NCBI RefSeq assembly: GCF_015752285.1
Contig: NZ_JADOUY010000006.1
Span: 62,001-126,000 of the forward strand
From: Mycetocola_A sp015752285
GTDB lineage: Bacteria > Actinomycetota > Actinomycetes > Actinomycetales > Microbacteriaceae
DNA length: 64,000 nt
Direction: 5' to 3'
A program made the position numbers and the translations under genes. Positions within the stretch are counted from its first letter, which is position 1. Each line of letters begins with the position of its first letter. Shown here piece after piece: positions 18,029 through 25,997 of this stretch. The notes beneath the pieces were generated by a model. The model ran no database searches. It worked only from the letters and a program-made list of their open reading frames with translations, and had not been told where the DNA came from.

Positions 18029-19536
18029 ATCCCCTCCTTTCCGGCCTCGAAGCGCTCATCGACCCCACCGTCTTCGTCTGCCTCGGTCTTGGCCTCGTGC
18101 TCGGAATGCTCGTCGGCGCGTTTCCCGGCATCACAGCGACCATGGCCGTTGCACTCGCCAGCGGGTTCACACTCACGCTCGAACCTGTCCAGGGCCTCGC
18201 TGTCCTGCTCACCATCTACGTCGCGGCCAATTTCGGCGACCGGGTGCCGGCCATCCTCGTCAACACACCGGGCACGCCCGCATCGATAGCGACAACGCTT
18301 GACGGGTACCCGATGGCGAAGCAGGGTCGAGCGGGACTGGCCCTGGTGATCTCGGCCCTCGGTTCCGCGATCGGCATCCTCGCGAGCATGATCCTCTTCG
18401 CGGCGGCCGCCATTCCGATCGCGCGGCTCGCCCTCGAATTCGGGCCCTCCGAGATGTTCGCCCTGGTGCTCTTCGGCCTCACGATCATGATCAGTATCTC
18501 GTCGAGGTCGATCATCAAAGGGGTGTTGTCAGGAGTTCTCGGACTCGCACTCGCCACCATCGGGCGAGACCCGATCACCGGTGACCAGCGGTTCACCTTC
18601 GGTATCAACGAGCTGTCAGGTGGCGTCGACTTCATCGCTGTGATCATCGGTGTCTTCGGCATCGCCGAACTGTTCGACCAGCTTCTGACTCACCACGCCG
18701 CCAAACTGCGGCCGATCTCGTCACTGGGGCGATGGTGGCCGACCAAGTCCGAATATCGTCAGATGGGGCGTCCGCTCGCTGTCGGAGGCACGGTTGGTCT
18801 CATCGTGGGTGTCATCCCGGCCGCCGGTGGCGATATCGCCGGCCTCATCGGGTGGGATCGTGCTAAACGCGCATCGAAGCATCCCGAGGAATTCGGTAAG
18901 GGATCCATCGAAGGCGTCACGGCATCCGACACCGCATCGAGCGCGACACTCGGTGGGTCACTGACCACCACGATGGCACTGGGAATTCCGGGAGACTCGG
19001 TCATGGCGGTCATGATCGGTTCGATGATCATCTGGGGGATCCAGCCGGGGCCGTCCCTGTTCACCAACCGTCCAGACCTCGTCGTGAGCATCACGGCCAT
19101 CATGGTGATCGCCACCCTTCTGTCACTCGCCATCAGCCTCGTCAGGATGCGCGGGATGGTGAAGCTGCTCGATGTGCCCGTGCATTACCTGTGGGCGACC
19201 ATTCTCATGTTCTGCATCGTCGGTACGTACGCCACGACCAACAACATCTTCACTGTGGTGGTGATGCTGGTGGCTGGAATCGTCGGCCTCATCATGAAAC
19301 GGACCGGATTCCCGGCGGGACCGCTCGTGCTCGGTCTGCTGCTCGGACCGCTGGCCGAATCGAACCTGCGCAGGGCGTTGCTCATCGAAGGCCCCATCGG
19401 CCTGGTGAACCACCCGATCTCCGCCGTGCTCATCGGCCTGGCGCTCCTGGCCATCATCGCGCCGATCGTCGGTCGCCTTCGGCAACGACGTAAGACACAG
19501 GCAACACTGCCCGAAAAAATCGACTCCCTCCCGTGA
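18025..19536 (+). CDS. tctA: Tripartite tricarboxylate transporter large permease subunit
   Basis: This 503-residue membrane protein has about 11-12 helices. TctA hallmarks are visible: VGAFPGIT in the first helices, followed by NTPGTPASIATTLDGYPM, and the repeat-related segment GVIPAAGGDIAG in the second half. With TctB it forms the sodium- or proton-driven channel that takes substrate from TctC. It overlaps tctB by 4 nt, and the next gene begins 20 nt after its stop. Confidence 0.92.
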   Translation: MNPLLSGLEALIDPTVFVCLGLGLVLGMLVGAFPGITATMAVALASGFTLTLEPVQGLAVLLTIYVAANFGDRVPAILVNTPGTPASIATTLDGYPMAKQGRAGLALVISALGSAIGILASMILFAAAAIPIARLALEFGPSEMFALVLFGLTIMISISSRSIIKGVLSGVLGLALATIGRDPITGDQRFTFGINELSGGVDFIAVIIGVFGIAELFDQLLTHHAAKLRPISSLGRWWPTKSEYRQMGRPLAVGGTVGLIVGVIPAAGGDIAGLIGWDRAKRASKHPEEFGKGSIEGVTASDTASSATLGGSLTTTMALGIPGDSVMAVMIGSMIIWGIQPGPSLFTNRPDLVVSITAIMVIATLLSLAISLVRMRGMVKLLDVPVHYLWATILMFCIVGTYATTNNIFTVVVMLVAGIVGLIMKRTGFPAGPLVLGLLLGPLAESNLRRALLIEGPIGLVNHPISAVLIGLALLAIIAPIVGRLRQRRKTQATLPEKIDSLP

Positions 19537-19556
19537 TCTTCGAAAGGACCACACCC

Positions 19557-20447
19557 ATGAGCGAAACCATTCGCCGAGACATCCTCACCGCCGTCCCCGT
19601 CGCCTTCACGCACGAGGGGGAGGTCGACCTCGCCGGATCCCGCGAGATCCTCGAGTTCGTCGCAGCATCCGGGGTCTCCGGCGCATTCGTGCTCGGGACC
19701 ACCGGTGAGTTCGCCGCCCTGTCTCGGGAGGAACGCCGACAGCTCGCTGCCCTGAGCCTTGACGTGCTCGACGGTCTCACCGTGGTCGTTCACGTCGGCG
19801 CACCGAGCCTGTTCGAAGTCCGTCAACTCATTGCGGACGCCATCGAACTGGGTGCGACCGATATCGCCGTGCTCACCCCGTATTACCTCCCGGCCAGCGA
19901 CGAAGCCGTCTTCCGCTTCTACGAGTCGGTGGCTGAGGCGAGCTCAGGGCTCCGCGTGTTCGCGTACCTCTTCGAGGCGCGGACCGGCATCCGGGTGTCT
20001 CCCGAACTTCTCGCACGCATCGCCGACCTGCCTACCATCGTTGGAGCGAAACTGAGCGGCGAGAGCCTCGAGTCCGTCAGCGCCTACCGAGCAGCCGTGC
20101 CGGCGGACTTCGAACTCTTCACCGGTGCTGACCGTGACCTCGCTCTCGCTGCCGAGCATGGAGCGCAGGGCGTCGTTTCGGGGATATCGTCAGTGTTCCC
20201 TCGACCGTTCCTCGATCTCATCGTTGCCCTCGACGGTGGAGACGCGTCACGGATATCCGAGGCGCAGACAGCCGTGAACGATGTCGTCGACACCGTGATC
20301 GGCGACCCGGCGCGGATGAAGGCGGGGCTCACACTGCAGGGAGTGAACGCAGGGTACAGCCGGATGGCGCTCGACGAACCGAGCGAGGATGTTCTCTCCG
20401 AGCTGCGACGAGCTGTTGCCGCGTACGCCGGGGACCGGTTCGCCTGA
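19557..20447 (+). CDS. Dihydrodipicolinate synthase superfamily aldolase/lyase of unknown substrate
   Basis: This 296-residue class I aldolase adopts the DapA/NAL fold. The GTTGE loop (47-51), Tyr137 and the Schiff-base Lys165 (VGAKLSG) are all in place, so catalysis through a lysine imine with pyruvate-type chemistry is likely. The segment after the catalytic tyrosine is YLFEARTG instead of the YNVPxRTG of true DapA, so it is not expected to make dihydrodipicolinate. Candidates are keto-deoxy sugar acid dehydratase/aldolase or hydratase-aldolase activities. ATG 19557 follows GAAAGG. It probably processes the acid imported by TctCBA. Confidence 0.85.
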   Translation: MSETIRRDILTAVPVAFTHEGEVDLAGSREILEFVAASGVSGAFVLGTTGEFAALSREERRQLAALSLDVLDGLTVVVHVGAPSLFEVRQLIADAIELGATDIAVLTPYYLPASDEAVFRFYESVAEASSGLRVFAYLFEARTGIRVSPELLARIADLPTIVGAKLSGESLESVSAYRAAVPADFELFTGADRDLALAAEHGAQGVVSGISSVFPRPFLDLIVALDGGDASRISEAQTAVNDVVDTVIGDPARMKAGLTLQGVNAGYSRMALDEPSEDVLSELRRAVAAYAGDRFA

Positions 20448-20484
20448 TCGCATCGGATCCGACGATGGCACGGGCCCTGAACAG

Positions 20485-20535
20485 ACTCATCGCCCTGTGC
20501 CGCGGCAGTGCCTGCAGGTCGACGGGGCGATGAGT
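20485..20535. terminator. Long-loop hairpin between convergent genes
   Basis: ACTCATCGCCC (20485-20495) and its exact complement (20525-20535) flank a 29-nt loop with its own GC-rich pairing. It lies 38 bp after the aldolase stop and before the convergent membrane gene, so it may serve as a terminator for both. Confidence 0.6.
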
Positions 20536-20596
20536 TGTACTGCGTCCAGCATGCACCGCGATCACCTCGAACGCAAGCAATTTCCGATCGGGAGCT

Positions 20597-21655
20597 TCAG
20601 CTGACGGCCTGCCAGATGTTGAGCCCGAACCAGCCGATGGCGACAACGATCACGAGAACAGCGACGGGACCGAGGCTGCTCTTCATCCGTCTGCCCTGCG
20701 GCGCGACGACGTTCAGGCGGGGGTCACCGACGCGATCGTCGGCGTAGCGGTCGGTCTGGCTCAGCGTCTTCGCCCCGACCGTCTCGACGATCCGGTCGAG
20801 TCGCTGCCAGACGGCCGGCTGCACCAGGTCGAACGGCTTCGTCGAGTAGACGAACATCCAGTCGTCCACGATCTCGACGTCGAATGCTGACGACTCGTCG
20901 ATGAGGAGCGCCATGAGGTCAGGGGTGAAGACGTAGAGGGCGTCACGCCCATACTCCGGCGGCGCGTACAACGTGAAGTAATTGTCGAAGTCTCCCTCGA
21001 GCGAGAGAGCGGAGTCCGCGCCGAATCGCTGGGGGAGATTGCTGCCGAACAGGTTGTTGCTTGTCGCGTCGAGAACCATGTGCGGCAGTCGGCGATCGAG
21101 TCGGAGCGCGATATACCCCCAGCGGTAGACGGTGCTGCTCTTGCCGCGTTTCACCGTGTAACGGTAGTTGGCGATCTCGAGCGGCCGGTTCCCGTCTGCC
21201 CGGACGGAGTCGATTGACGATCGGGAGGTGCCGATGTCGAAGATCATTCCCGCGTAGGCGGGCGCGGCGATGTGGCCGGTGTACGTCGCGTTTCGAGCCG
21301 CAGCGAATTCGCGCAGCCGCAGCCGCTTCTCCCACGTCGCAGCTGTGCCGCTCCAGCCCCGCCAGGCTGAAACGGCGACTACGGCAGCCGAGGCCCCGAG
21401 GACGATGGGAACCACGAACGAGAAGACGCCTCCGGCGCCCACTCCGTTGCCGAGCAGCGACGCGATCGTGGAGAAGGAACTCCCGAAGACCGAAAAGGCG
21501 ATCACACCGAAGACAACCAGCACGACCAGCTGCATCGACGATACCGGTGCCCTGGTCGTCTTGATCCAGCCCGACGTCTTCGCCCACTGACGGAACTGCG
21601 TGACCTCGGCGGCCGAAACAGGACGGGTAAGAGCGGAGTAGGCAGCGAAGGTCAC
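20597..21655 (-). CDS. Uncharacterised membrane protein
   Basis: This 352-residue protein has no function I can recognise. Two hydrophobic helices lie near residues 42-64 and 75-97, and a third at the very C-terminus (about 328-348). The middle 220 residues form a soluble domain with a repeated Phe-Asp-rich character, for example FGADSALSLEGDFDNYF and DVEIVDDWMFVYS. The arrangement suggests a cytoplasmic domain tethered at both ends. It starts at GTG 21655, located 7 nt after a TAGGCT box, and stands alone between convergent and divergent neighbours. Confidence 0.7.
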   Translation of the reverse strand: MTFAAYSALTRPVSAAEVTQFRQWAKTSGWIKTTRAPVSSMQLVVLVVFGVIAFSVFGSSFSTIASLLGNGVGAGGVFSFVVPIVLGASAAVVAVSAWRGWSGTAATWEKRLRLREFAAARNATYTGHIAAPAYAGMIFDIGTSRSSIDSVRADGNRPLEIANYRYTVKRGKSSTVYRWGYIALRLDRRLPHMVLDATSNNLFGSNLPQRFGADSALSLEGDFDNYFTLYAPPEYGRDALYVFTPDLMALLIDESSAFDVEIVDDWMFVYSTKPFDLVQPAVWQRLDRIVETVGAKTLSQTDRYADDRVGDPRLNVVAPQGRRMKSSLGPVAVLVIVVAIGWFGLNIWQAVS

Positions 21656-21668
21656 GGGCCCGAGCCTA
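21656..21668 (-). promoter_or_regulatory. Leaderless -10 element of the uncharacterised membrane protein gene
   Basis: TAGGCT on the minus strand (21668 to 21663), 7 nt, then GTG at 21655. Confidence 0.5.
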
Positions 21669-21716
21669 GTGGCGTCCCGCTTTGACGCGTGGGCGGGGAG
21701 GGGGTTGGATGGTCAC

Positions 21717-22091
21717 ATGACCGAATCGCAGAACACCAAGCCCGAAATCGACGCACCAGAGGGCCCTGCCCCCACCGAACTCGAGGTCGTCGACCTCATC
21801 GTCGGCGACGGTGCGGAGGCCGCGGCCTCCTCGACCGTCAATGTGCACTACCTCGGCGTCTCGTACGACTCCGGCGACGAGTTCGACTCGTCATGGAGCC
21901 GCGGCGAGTCGATCAACTTCCCGCTCCGCAACCTCATCGCCGGCTGGCAGGAAGGCATCCCGGGCATGAAGGTCGGTGGACGCCGCAAGCTCACCGTTCC
22001 GCCGCAGCTCGCGTACGGTGCAGCTGGTGGAAACCACCCGCTGTCCGGCCAGACCCTGATCTTCGTCATCGACCTGCTCGGAGTGAAGTAG
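21717..22091 (+). CDS. FKBP-type peptidyl-prolyl cis-trans isomerase
   Basis: This 124-residue single-domain FKBP prolyl isomerase assists protein folding and appears cytosolic, with no signal peptide. Family landmarks are VHYLGVSYDSGDEFDSSW, then PGMKVGGRRKLTVPPQLAYG, and the final FVIDLLGV. The frame is open back to 21669, but ATG 21717 gives the normal FKBP N-terminus and follows GGATGG. Only 3 nt separate its stop from the TTG start of apt, so the two are probably translated from one message. Confidence 0.9.
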   Translation: MTESQNTKPEIDAPEGPAPTELEVVDLIVGDGAEAAASSTVNVHYLGVSYDSGDEFDSSWSRGESINFPLRNLIAGWQEGIPGMKVGGRRKLTVPPQLAYGAAGGNHPLSGQTLIFVIDLLGVK

Positions 22092-22094
22092 CGC

Positions 22095-22622
22095 TTGAAC
22101 GTCTCAGAGCTCGTTCTCGAACTGAGCGACACGATCCCGGACTTTCCGAAGTCCGGGATCGTGTTTCGTGATCTGACGCCGGTATTCGCCGATGCGGATG
22201 CTTTCCGCGCGGTCATCGATGACATCGCGACACGGTTCTCCGGCCAATTCGACGCCGTCGCAGGCGTCGAAGCCAGGGGATTCCTCCTCGCAGCAGCCAT
22301 CGCCTATGCCGCGCACGTCCCGCTCGCCGCGGTGCGCAAGGCCGGCAAACTTCCAGGCGCGGTGATCAGTGAGGAATACGACCTCGAGTACGGCACCGCC
22401 GAGTTGGAGATCCGGCCGGGGCAGCTCGCACCAGGTACCCGCGTGCTCATCGTCGACGATGTCATCGCGACCGGGGGCAGCGCTCAGGCTGCTGCCCGTC
22501 TTCTCGAACGCGCTGGTTACCTCGTCGCCGGTATCGGCCTCGTCCTCGAACTGGACGGGCTCGGCGGCCGCGAGAAACTCACCGGTTACGACGTCTACTC
22601 GATCGTGGCCGAACCGGCGTAG
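22095..22622 (+). CDS. apt: Adenine phosphoribosyltransferase
   Basis: This 175-residue cytosolic purine-salvage enzyme makes AMP from adenine and PRPP. The PRPP-binding loop is visible as VLIVDDVIATGGSA near residues 117-130, and the N-terminal PDFPKSGIVFRDLTPV is typical of Apt. The start is a rare TTG at 22095, three bases after the FKBP stop. This implies translational coupling, and the position is fixed because the conserved N-terminus begins right there. It is convergent with the DUF1304 gene. Confidence 0.92.
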   Translation: MNVSELVLELSDTIPDFPKSGIVFRDLTPVFADADAFRAVIDDIATRFSGQFDAVAGVEARGFLLAAAIAYAAHVPLAAVRKAGKLPGAVISEEYDLEYGTAELEIRPGQLAPGTRVLIVDDVIATGGSAQAAARLLERAGYLVAGIGLVLELDGLGGREKLTGYDVYSIVAEPA

Positions 22623-22641
22623 ACGCATCCGTGACCTGTCG

Positions 22642-23037
22642 TCAGTGGTCGGCGATCCAACTCGCGATATAGAGCACGATTGCGACGAGGGGGAAGAACC
22701 CCTGCAGGGTCGCGGCCCTGATCCGGCCCCGGCCGCTCGTCACGAGGACCAGCGCGGCTGCGAGCATGCTCGCGACCGAGAAGAGTCCGAGAGCGAAACC
22801 GGCATCCTTCGCCCCGACGCCGTAAAGGATGGCACCGATGAGCGCCCCGACGGCGAGAAAGAGGTTGTAGAAGCCCTGGTTGTACGCCAGTACCCGGGTG
22901 GTCTCCGCGTCTTCGGCGCTCGGCAGGCCGAACCGCTTCCAGACCGCCGGTCGGGTCCAGGCGATGGACTCCCAGTAGAAGATGAGCACGTGGATCGCGG
23001 CCGACAATGTCGCTGCGACGGTGATGAGGATCTCCAT
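22642..23037 (-). CDS. DUF1304 family membrane protein
   Basis: This 131-residue integral membrane protein has four predicted helices. The helix-1 motif AAIHVLIFYWESIAW and the segment AYNQGFYNLFLAVGA are characteristic of DUF1304 (YqjF-like), whose function is not known. The frame is open to 23181, but ATG 23037 lies 7 nt after a TAGGCT box and matches the family N-terminus, so the shorter form is reported. It sits 10 nt downstream of the PLP lyase on the same strand. Confidence 0.8.
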   Translation of the reverse strand: MEILITVAATLSAAIHVLIFYWESIAWTRPAVWKRFGLPSAEDAETTRVLAYNQGFYNLFLAVGALIGAILYGVGAKDAGFALGLFSVASMLAAALVLVTSGRGRIRAATLQGFFPLVAIVLYIASWIADH

Positions 23038-23050
23038 GCGGCTGAGCCTA
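23038..23050 (-). promoter_or_regulatory. Leaderless -10 element of the DUF1304 gene
   Basis: TAGGCT on the minus strand (23050 to 23045), 7 nt, then ATG at 23037. The box overlaps the stop region of the upstream PLP lyase gene. Confidence 0.5.
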
Positions 23051-24262
23051 TTGGCCTCCTCGACCGTTCGCCAGTATCGCCGTGCCGGATCTGGCCACCC
23101 GGGTGCCGAGCGCCCGGGTGAGGTCTGACAGCAGATCGTCGACGTGTTCGAGACCGATCGAGAGGCGCACGATCCCGGCATCCGGTCGTGCCTCGGCCGC
23201 GACCGGGCGATGGGTCAGTGACGCGGGATGCTGCACGAGCGAGTCCACCCCACCCAGAGACACGGCGTGGGTGACGAGCCGACAGGCTTCGGTGAACGCA
23301 CGAGCGGCGGCGAAATCGCCGAGGTCGAGCGCGAGAATCGATCCGGGACCGGCGAGTTGCCGTCCGATCAGGCCGTCAGGATCGTGGCCGGGAAGGCCAG
23401 GGTAGAACACCGCCCGCACGGCCGGATGAGACTCCAGCCGCGCTGCGACCAGCGCCGCTGATTGCTGCTGGGCACGTACCCGAATGGGCAGGGTGCGGAG
23501 GCCCCGGTGCAACAGGTACGCGGCGAACGGGTGCAGCAGTCCACCGGTAAGGGCACGCACCTGGCGGAGCCTGATCATCCACGCTTCCGGCCCGGCAACC
23601 ACCCCGCCCATGACGTCCCCGTGGCCGCCGATGAGCTTCGTGGCGCTGTGCAGAACGAGTGTCGCACCATGCCTCAGGGGCTGCTGGAGCACGGGCGAGG
23701 CGAAGGTGTTGTCGACGAGAACGGGCACGCGGCCTGCCTGTCGAACGACATCAGCGATGTCGACGAGTTGCAGTGTGGGGTTCGCCGGGGACTCGAGAAT
23801 GACGAGACCCGTGTCTGAGCTGATTGCGCCGGCCACCTCGTGCGCATCGCACCAGGTCACCGACGTACCGAGGAACCCGGATTCCAGGACGTGATCCGTT
23901 CCGCCGTACAGCGGTCGCAACGCAACGACGTGCCCGGCGCCCGCCCGCACGGCCGCGATCAGGACAGCAGAAAGCGCGGCCATCCCTGTGCTGAAGGCGA
24001 CGGCGGCGTCAGCGTATTCCAGATCGGCGAGCGACTCCTCGAACCGAGCCACTCCCGGCTGCCAGAGCCGCTGGTACACCGCAGAGGCACCGTCCTCGAG
24101 CGGATGCCCAGTGGCGAGGTTTTCGTAGGAATCTCCTCCACCGTCGATGTCGGGAAGGGGGAAGGTGGTCGAGAAATCGATCGGAGGGACGTGTGCGCCG
24201 CCCAGGTTCGACATCCCGCCGTGGACCGCCCGGGTCTCCAGGTGTGCATCGTCAGTGAGCAT
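23048..24262 (-). CDS. Cys/Met-metabolism PLP-dependent enzyme (methionine gamma-lyase or cystathionine gamma-synthase/lyase type)
   Basis: This 404-residue PLP enzyme belongs to the trans-sulfuration fold-type I family. The cofactor-binding lysine lies in LHSATKLIGGHGD, preceded by the aspartate in VLVDNTFASP. ETRAVHGGM and PIDFSTTFPL open the protein as usual. The TTFPL segment and the divergent Lrp regulator resemble methionine gamma-lyase loci, but sequence alone does not separate lyase from synthase activities. It is divergent from the Lrp gene across 107 bp, the expected control arrangement. Confidence 0.83.
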   Translation of the reverse strand: MLTDDAHLETRAVHGGMSNLGGAHVPPIDFSTTFPLPDIDGGGDSYENLATGHPLEDGASAVYQRLWQPGVARFEESLADLEYADAAVAFSTGMAALSAVLIAAVRAGAGHVVALRPLYGGTDHVLESGFLGTSVTWCDAHEVAGAISSDTGLVILESPANPTLQLVDIADVVRQAGRVPVLVDNTFASPVLQQPLRHGATLVLHSATKLIGGHGDVMGGVVAGPEAWMIRLRQVRALTGGLLHPFAAYLLHRGLRTLPIRVRAQQQSAALVAARLESHPAVRAVFYPGLPGHDPDGLIGRQLAGPGSILALDLGDFAAARAFTEACRLVTHAVSLGGVDSLVQHPASLTHRPVAAEARPDAGIVRLSIGLEHVDDLLSDLTRALGTRVARSGTAILANGRGGQ

Positions 24263-24287
24263 GACCGAATTTCAACAGATTCTTCGA

Positions 24288-24316
24288 TCGACTACAAGAG
24301 ATGTAACAGGTACTAT
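24288..24316 (+). promoter_or_regulatory. Candidate promoter of the Lrp-type regulator gene
   Basis: TCGACT at 24288-24293, 17 nt, TACTAT at 24311-24316, giving a leader of about 48 nt. It lies in the divergent region shared with the PLP lyase gene. Confidence 0.4.
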
Positions 24317-24369
24317 GACTACACCATCAATTGGTCGAAGATGTTGCGTCGAAGCGAAGGATTGCGGTC

Positions 24370-24849
24370 ATGGAAACGAAGAAGCCCCAACTTGACAATA
24401 CCGACCGAGCGCTCCTGAGGGCACTCTCGACCAACGCCCGGGCATCCGGATCGCAGTTGGCTACCGATCTCGGTCTCGCCGAATCGACCGTTTCGCTCCG
24501 CCTGAGACGGCTTCACCAATCCGGCCACATCACGGGCTATCACGCCGACATCGACCTCGCCGTTCTCGGCGCACCGCTCCAGGCGCTCATCGCCGTTCAA
24601 CTGGCCCAGCACAACCGGGCAGACATCCAGAAGTTCCGCCGTGAAGCGCCGACCTGGCCTGGTGTGCTCTCGATGTTCCACATGGGTGGCAGGGACGATT
24701 ACCTCATGCACGTGGCCGCTCGCAGCACGGCGGACCTGCGAGAGTTCGTCGTGCAATACCTCACCGGGCATCCTGCTGTGGCACACACCGAGACGAACCT
24801 TGTGTTCGAGCACGCTGCAGGGACCGGCTGGCAACAACTGCTCGCCTGA
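24370..24849 (+). CDS. Lrp/AsnC family transcriptional regulator
   Basis: This 159-residue regulator has an N-terminal helix-turn-helix (about residues 8-58, LDNTDRALLRAL to GHITGY) and a C-terminal RAM/ActD ligand-binding domain (about 65-150, with the glycine-rich MGGRDDYLMHV turn). Such proteins sense amino acids and form octamers. The frame runs back to 24331, but ATG 24370, preceded by GAAGG, gives the canonical N-terminus. Its divergent neighbour is a sulfur-amino-acid lyase, so methionine or cysteine is the likely signal. Confidence 0.88.
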   Translation: METKKPQLDNTDRALLRALSTNARASGSQLATDLGLAESTVSLRLRRLHQSGHITGYHADIDLAVLGAPLQALIAVQLAQHNRADIQKFRREAPTWPGVLSMFHMGGRDDYLMHVAARSTADLREFVVQYLTGHPAVAHTETNLVFEHAAGTGWQQLLA

Positions 24850-24911
24850 ATGTCGCCGATCGGGAATGCACCGGGACTCGTCGAACTTGGACTTCTCGAA
24901 AGGTTGTGTGT

Positions 24912-25961
24912 GTGAAACTCTCTGTTCTTGATCTCGTCCCCGTCCGCTCTGCCCAGTCTTCGGCTGACGCCCTCGCTGCTGCTCTCAGCCTGGCTCGCGT
25001 CGCAGACGATGCCGGCTACGAACGGTACTGGGTGGCCGAACACCACAACATGCCGTCGGTGGCTTCGACGAACCCGGCTGTCATCATCGGCATCCTCGCC
25101 GCCCACACCGCTCGGATCCGTGTCGGATCCGGCGGCGTCATGCTGCCCAACCATGCCCCTCTCGTCGTGGCCGAGCAATTCGCGTTGTTGGAGGCGGCGA
25201 CACCGGGCCGGATCGACCTCGGTCTCGGCCGCGCTCCCGGAAGCGACCCGGTCGTCACCGCCGTCCTCAACCGCTCGGGCGCAACGAGCGACGTCAACCA
25301 GTTCCCCAACTACGTCAGCGACATCATCACGCTTCTCGGGGACGAGGGCGCGACCGTGCGCCTCACCAGCGGCGACGAGTACCAGTTGCGCGCGACGCCC
25401 GCAGCGACCAGCACGCCTGACGTCTGGCTGCTGGGATCGAGCGACTACTCGGCCACCCTCGCTGCGTCCCTCGGCCTTCCTTATGTCTTCGCACACCACT
25501 TCGCCGGGGCGGGCGCCGAGCGTGCACTCGAGATCTACCGGAGTCAGTTCCAGCCGTCGTACCTGCTCGACGCCCCCCGCACCTTCGTCACGGCGAACGT
25601 GGTCGTCGCGCCGACGGCATCCGAAGCCCGCGCTCTTGCCCTGCCGAACCTTCAGCACATGGCGCGCCTGCGCACGAGCGAGAAACTCGGGCGGCTGGCG
25701 ACGGTCGAAGAAGCCGCAGCGACGACGATGACCGGGCTGCAGGACGAATTCATTGCGTCGTCGCTTGGCAGCTGGATCATCGACGAGCCCGTTGCTGCCG
25801 CTCAGCGTGTCCGCGAGCTGGCGAAGCGCTTCGGGGTCGATGAGGTCATGGTGTCACCAGGGGCTTCGGCTTACGCGGCCGAGCCGCTGAACCGCGCGCT
25901 CGGGCGGGAGCAGACGCTTCACCTGCTTGCTGCGGAGTTCGCGGCCGACACGGCAGCGTGA
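24912..25961 (+). CDS. LLM class flavin-dependent oxidoreductase
   Basis: This 349-residue protein has the bacterial-luciferase TIM-barrel fold. Typical features are LSVLDLVPVR at the N-terminus, ERYWVAEHHNMP in the first third, and GGVMLPNHAPLVVAEQFALLEA with GLGRAPG downstream, which is the MsnO8-type subfamily. It should use reduced FMN and oxygen; the substrate is unknown. I chose GTG 24912, since GAAAGG lies 8 nt upstream. It follows the Lrp gene and precedes an MFS carrier by 36 nt, suggesting co-transcription. Confidence 0.85.
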   Translation: MKLSVLDLVPVRSAQSSADALAAALSLARVADDAGYERYWVAEHHNMPSVASTNPAVIIGILAAHTARIRVGSGGVMLPNHAPLVVAEQFALLEAATPGRIDLGLGRAPGSDPVVTAVLNRSGATSDVNQFPNYVSDIITLLGDEGATVRLTSGDEYQLRATPAATSTPDVWLLGSSDYSATLAASLGLPYVFAHHFAGAGAERALEIYRSQFQPSYLLDAPRTFVTANVVVAPTASEARALALPNLQHMARLRTSEKLGRLATVEEAAATTMTGLQDEFIASSLGSWIIDEPVAAAQRVRELAKRFGVDEVMVSPGASAYAAEPLNRALGREQTLHLLAAEFAADTAA

Positions 25962-25997
25962 TGGGTGGCGACCGGGAGATCACGGCAGAATACTGAC

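Noticed and set aside
24263..24369. Possible SAM or other riboswitch before the PLP lyase gene
   Set aside because: The divergent gap is only 107 bp, no multi-stem aptamer is visible, and an Lrp regulator explains control.
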